A stretch of DNA of 8,531 bases from Bacteroidota bacterium (GTDB taxonomy: Bacteria > Bacteroidota > Bacteroidia > Flavobacteriales > Schleiferiaceae): the NCBI GenBank assembly GCA_003023665.1, contig PXYR01000013.1:12792-21322 (forward strand), written 5' to 3'. Under the pieces are notes generated by a model. The model saw only the letters and a list, made by a program, of their open reading frames with translations. It was not told the DNA's origin and ran no database searches. Position 1 is the stretch's first letter. Each line of letters begins with the position of its first letter. Of the stretch, positions 6,590-8,531 are shown in pieces. Both the position numbers and the translations under genes were made by a program.

Positions 6590-7987
6590 TTAAAATTTAA
6601 CCGTAACCCCAGTACTTAAAACAGAGAGTGAATTTGAGTAGGATACTGCATTAGAATAATCAGCGCTGTACATGTAATACTGTTTGTCTCTAATTATTTG
6701 TCCGTAAGAAAAAAAATAGGTGGTATTTCCAGATTTAATGCTAGCACCTATTCCTGTTTGTATCTGAGGCCCAAGAGATTCTTGTGCGCTATTGATGAAC
6801 GAAGCACCACCGCTAATTGTAGTTACTCCAAGTCTAATTTCTCCCGCAGCGCCAAATCTATGTGTAGGTGTCAATAGTGAATCAATAGCATTGTTTAAGT
6901 ACCTTTCATACTCGCTAGTCATCCTGCCAACACCTGTGGGAATATAGGCATAGTTTACAGTAAATAATCCCACACGACCAGCAACAAAAGTTATTCCGCT
7001 ACTCAATTTAGGAGCAGTTATCATGGACCATTGATAATCCTCTCCATAACCTATTTGGCTCGTAAGATCAGAAGGAACAGATGGCCGGTCAATTGTGAAT
7101 TGGGTTTCCCATTCCTGAGTGAAACCTAAAATATTCGGTAATTCAATAGCTGCAGCAAAACGAACGGATTGAATAGGTCGATAATACATACCTACATTAC
7201 CTGTAATACCGATTGCACTGTTTTTCCACCATTCTTCCATATCAAATTGGATTAGGTCGGAGGTTTCATTGAAAATTTCGTAATGCTCCACCTCAACGGA
7301 TTCAAAAGTGTGCATGATACTTAGAGCTCCACCAATATAAAATCTTTGCGAAATTCCTTTACCTGCTCCTGCGGTCCATCTATTTTTAAGACCCTTTCTA
7401 AAATAGAGGTGTCTAGTATCTACATCATTTAGATTAGCACTCGAAAAATATTCACCGGTATTACTATTGTAATCAATTCCATAGCTCTGGTAAATCATAT
7501 CTTCATAAGCACCTACATTCACTCCAAGATAATCGGGAAGAGTACCGGCAGCATTGTTTATAAACTGGCTGATTATTGAGCCCGAGTTTGCCTGATTGTT
7601 TCGAACCCTTGCTCTATATATTTGCTCGGTGTTGTATGTGAAGAAAAAGTGCCAACCGTCATCTGGATTACGTGCAAGAAATCCTACACTTCCAATGTTT
7701 AAATTGGCGCTATTACCTATGGTACCTCCCGTTGAATTCACGTTTCTTGATCCAAAACTATTTGCATCTAATGTGAATACATCTTTGCGGTAGAGTCCGG
7801 CAGTCGCAGGATTATGGGCAAGTGCTGTGAGAGAGCCACTCATAGCTATCATATTACCGGCCATAGCATTGTTTCTACTATCACCAAAAGCCAATGGATT
7901 ACTAAGTTCTGCGAAATAATCTAAATCCTGACCTTGAACAATAAGAGCGCTAAAAAATGCAAGCAGTAGAGTGAATTTTCTACTCAT
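6590..7987 (-). CDS. FadL/OmpP1-like outer-membrane beta-barrel protein
   Basis: A complete 465-residue outer-membrane protein. It begins with a signal peptide (Lys4, hydrophobic 6-17, cleavage near VQGQ at 17-20). The mature N-terminus contains the segment NAMAGNMIAMSGSLTALAHNPATAGLYRKD (40-69), which corresponds to the FadL/OmpP1/TodX family hallmark in Bacteroidota, where small residues and an NPAG-like turn (here NPATAGLY) form the N-terminal hatch. The rest alternates polar and hydrophobic residues in many amphipathic strands, and the chain ends in a strand closing with GVTVKF, the terminal Phe expected for insertion by the Bam machinery. FadL relatives carry hydrophobic molecules such as fatty acids or hydrocarbons across the outer membrane; the substrate here is not predictable. 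The length is within the family's usual 400-520. The ATG overlaps the TGA of the upstream gene (ATGA, 7987-7984), which fixes the start and implies coupled translation. PorV-like type IX secretion proteins share the fold, but I see no reason to prefer that. Confidence 0.85.
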   Translation of the reverse strand: MSRKFTLLLAFFSALIVQGQDLDYFAELSNPLAFGDSRNNAMAGNMIAMSGSLTALAHNPATAGLYRKDVFTLDANSFGSRNVNSTGGTIGNSANLNIGSVGFLARNPDDGWHFFFTYNTEQIYRARVRNNQANSGSIISQFINNAAGTLPDYLGVNVGAYEDMIYQSYGIDYNSNTGEYFSSANLNDVDTRHLYFRKGLKNRWTAGAGKGISQRFYIGGALSIMHTFESVEVEHYEIFNETSDLIQFDMEEWWKNSAIGITGNVGMYYRPIQSVRFAAAIELPNILGFTQEWETQFTIDRPSVPSDLTSQIGYGEDYQWSMITAPKLSSGITFVAGRVGLFTVNYAYIPTGVGRMTSEYERYLNNAIDSLLTPTHRFGAAGEIRLGVTTISGGASFINSAQESLGPQIQTGIGASIKSGNTTYFFSYGQIIRDKQYYMYSADYSNAVSYSNSLSVLSTGVTVKF

Positions 7988-8531
7988 CGCCTTCTGCTAT
8001 TTGAACTATTAGAATTTGACGTCCGAGTATTTCTAGAAGGTGAAGGAGAATAACTGCGACTTGAATTATTTGTGCGCTCAGGAGACGATTGATAGGATCT
8101 TGAACGGTTGTTATCATTATACATTCTAGAAGAGTTTTCCTTGCTAGACTGATTTCGTTTGGTGGTGTAGCTTGAGGCGCTATTACTCCGTGGATAAGAT
8201 GAGCGAACATTTTTTTGTACCTGAGTTTCTTGCAGGGAAGTTGCGGATTCTATGATACCGCGCCATCCGGTTGAAGTTGAAGACGATCCTCCCAATGTTC
8301 TGCCACTGCTTGTGCCTGATCCACGAAATGATTGGTATTTAGTTGGTCGACTGCCACTATAATTTGTTTTTATGGACGAATTTGTAGTACCTGATCCAGA
8401 ACCAGAGGTTCCTGTGTTGGTCCACCCATTGTTATTGCCCCATCCATTGTTCCACCCCCAAGAATTACCATAAGGATTCCATCCATAACTGTAGGGGTCA
8501 TACATGCCGTATCCCCATCCGTTATTCCAGC
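7984..8531 (-). CDS. Low-complexity Trp/Asn/Gly/Tyr-rich and Ser/Arg-rich protein (start beyond the right edge)
   Basis: The frame stays open from its stop at 7986-7984 to the right edge, giving 181 residues. A Met occurs at 8505-8503, but the eight codons before it encode WNNGWGYG, the same unusual composition as what follows, so that Met is most likely internal and the gene is 5'-truncated. The visible N-terminal part is aromatic and polar: seven Trp and five Tyr within the first 36 residues, arranged as WNNGWG and YGWN units. A Ser/Gly/Thr linker follows, then a basic tail rich in Ser, Arg and Asn with RSYSPSPSR and a final RRR. One short less repetitive segment (GWRGIIESATSLQETQVQ) might be helical. 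The stop overlaps the barrel gene by 4 nt, so the two are probably made together, perhaps both in the envelope. I do not recognise a family with certainty. Low-complexity proteins next to OmpP1-like genes occur in Flavobacteriia, as far as I recall. Function unknown. Confidence 0.75.
   Translation of the reverse strand, partial: WNNGWGYGMYDPYSYGWNPYGNSWGWNNGWGNNNGWTNTGTSGSGSGTTNSSIKTNYSGSRPTKYQSFRGSGTSSGRTLGGSSSTSTGWRGIIESATSLQETQVQKNVRSSYPRSNSASSYTTKRNQSSKENSSRMYNDNNRSRSYQSSPERTNNSSRSYSPSPSRNTRTSNSNSSNSRRR
8438..8529 (-). repeat. Two copies of a 17-bp coding repeat for WNNGWG
   Basis: On the minus strand TGGAATAACGGATGGGG (8529-8513) and TGGAACAATGGATGGGG (8454-8438) match at 15 of 17 positions. 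Both differences are synonymous (AAT/AAC swapped within the Asn-Asn pair), so the repeated peptide WNNGWG is unchanged. The copies are 75 bp apart, hence in frame. They form part of the low-complexity N-terminal part of the truncated gene. Confidence 0.6.

Noticed and set aside
6578..6592. Intrinsic terminator after the barrel gene, based on the T run on the minus strand.
   Set aside because: There is no GC-rich hairpin before the T run; the sequence is simply AT-rich.
6853..6860. Further TAnnTTTG matches on the minus strand at 205-212, 6853-6860 and 7753-7760.
   Set aside because: They lie inside coding sequence far from a gene start; a six-base pattern is expected a few times by chance in a window of this size.
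7980..8210. Minus-strand frame of 76 codons overlapping the low-complexity gene and the barrel start.
   Set aside because: It is in another frame of the Ser/Arg-rich gene, and its stop falls inside the barrel gene's start region; the 4-nt ATGA overlap supports the other frame.
1..8531. CRISPR arrays, tRNA or rRNA genes, insertion sequences, phage or defence genes.
   Set aside because: No spaced repeats, cloverleaf-like stretches, transposase motifs or terminal repeats were seen; nearly all the DNA is accounted for by seven minus-strand genes.

Overview
The window looks like chromosomal DNA of a member of the Bacteroidota, most likely of the Flavobacteriia or a close relative. Four things point there. 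Signal peptides end in the Ser-Gln or Gly-Gln style common in that phylum. The outer-membrane barrel is a FadL/OmpP1-type protein of the Bacteroidota kind, and the very large Asp-box propeller protein belongs to a family common in that phylum. The one convincing promoter is a TAnnTTTG -7 element. Finally, the cysteinyl-tRNA synthetase has the HLGN form of the HIGH motif with an ITDAGHLENDADEGEDK-type segment. Every gene I can support lies on the minus strand, so the window reads right to left in transcription order, and almost all of it is coding.

Right part (8531 down to 6590): the 3' end of a gene for a Trp/Asn/Gly/Tyr-rich then Ser/Arg/Asn-rich low-complexity protein, whose start lies outside the window, overlaps by 4 nt a complete FadL/OmpP1-like outer-membrane barrel gene. 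After a 101-bp gap comes a 1067-residue secreted protein with ten Asp-box (BNR/sortilin-like) motifs (6488 down to 3285). Together these look like cell-envelope functions.

Left part (3278 down to 1): a probable promoter in a 39-bp gap leads into a very tightly packed run: folE (GTP cyclohydrolase I), cysS (cysteinyl-tRNA synthetase; 1-nt overlap), yidD (membrane-insertion helper; 2-nt gap and a TTG start) and a predicted lipoprotein with TolB/PD40-type propeller repeats (2-nt gap), which runs off the left edge. The first two genes are housekeeping functions in pterin biosynthesis and translation; the last two are envelope-related.

I see no RNA genes, insertion sequences, CRISPR arrays, phage genes or defence genes, and no convincing intrinsic terminator. 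Nothing here amounts to a clearly new system. The points most worth following up are the edge-truncated low-complexity protein, the propeller lipoprotein with a possible surface-export signal, the all-but-fused folE-to-lipoprotein operon, and the TTG-started yidD.
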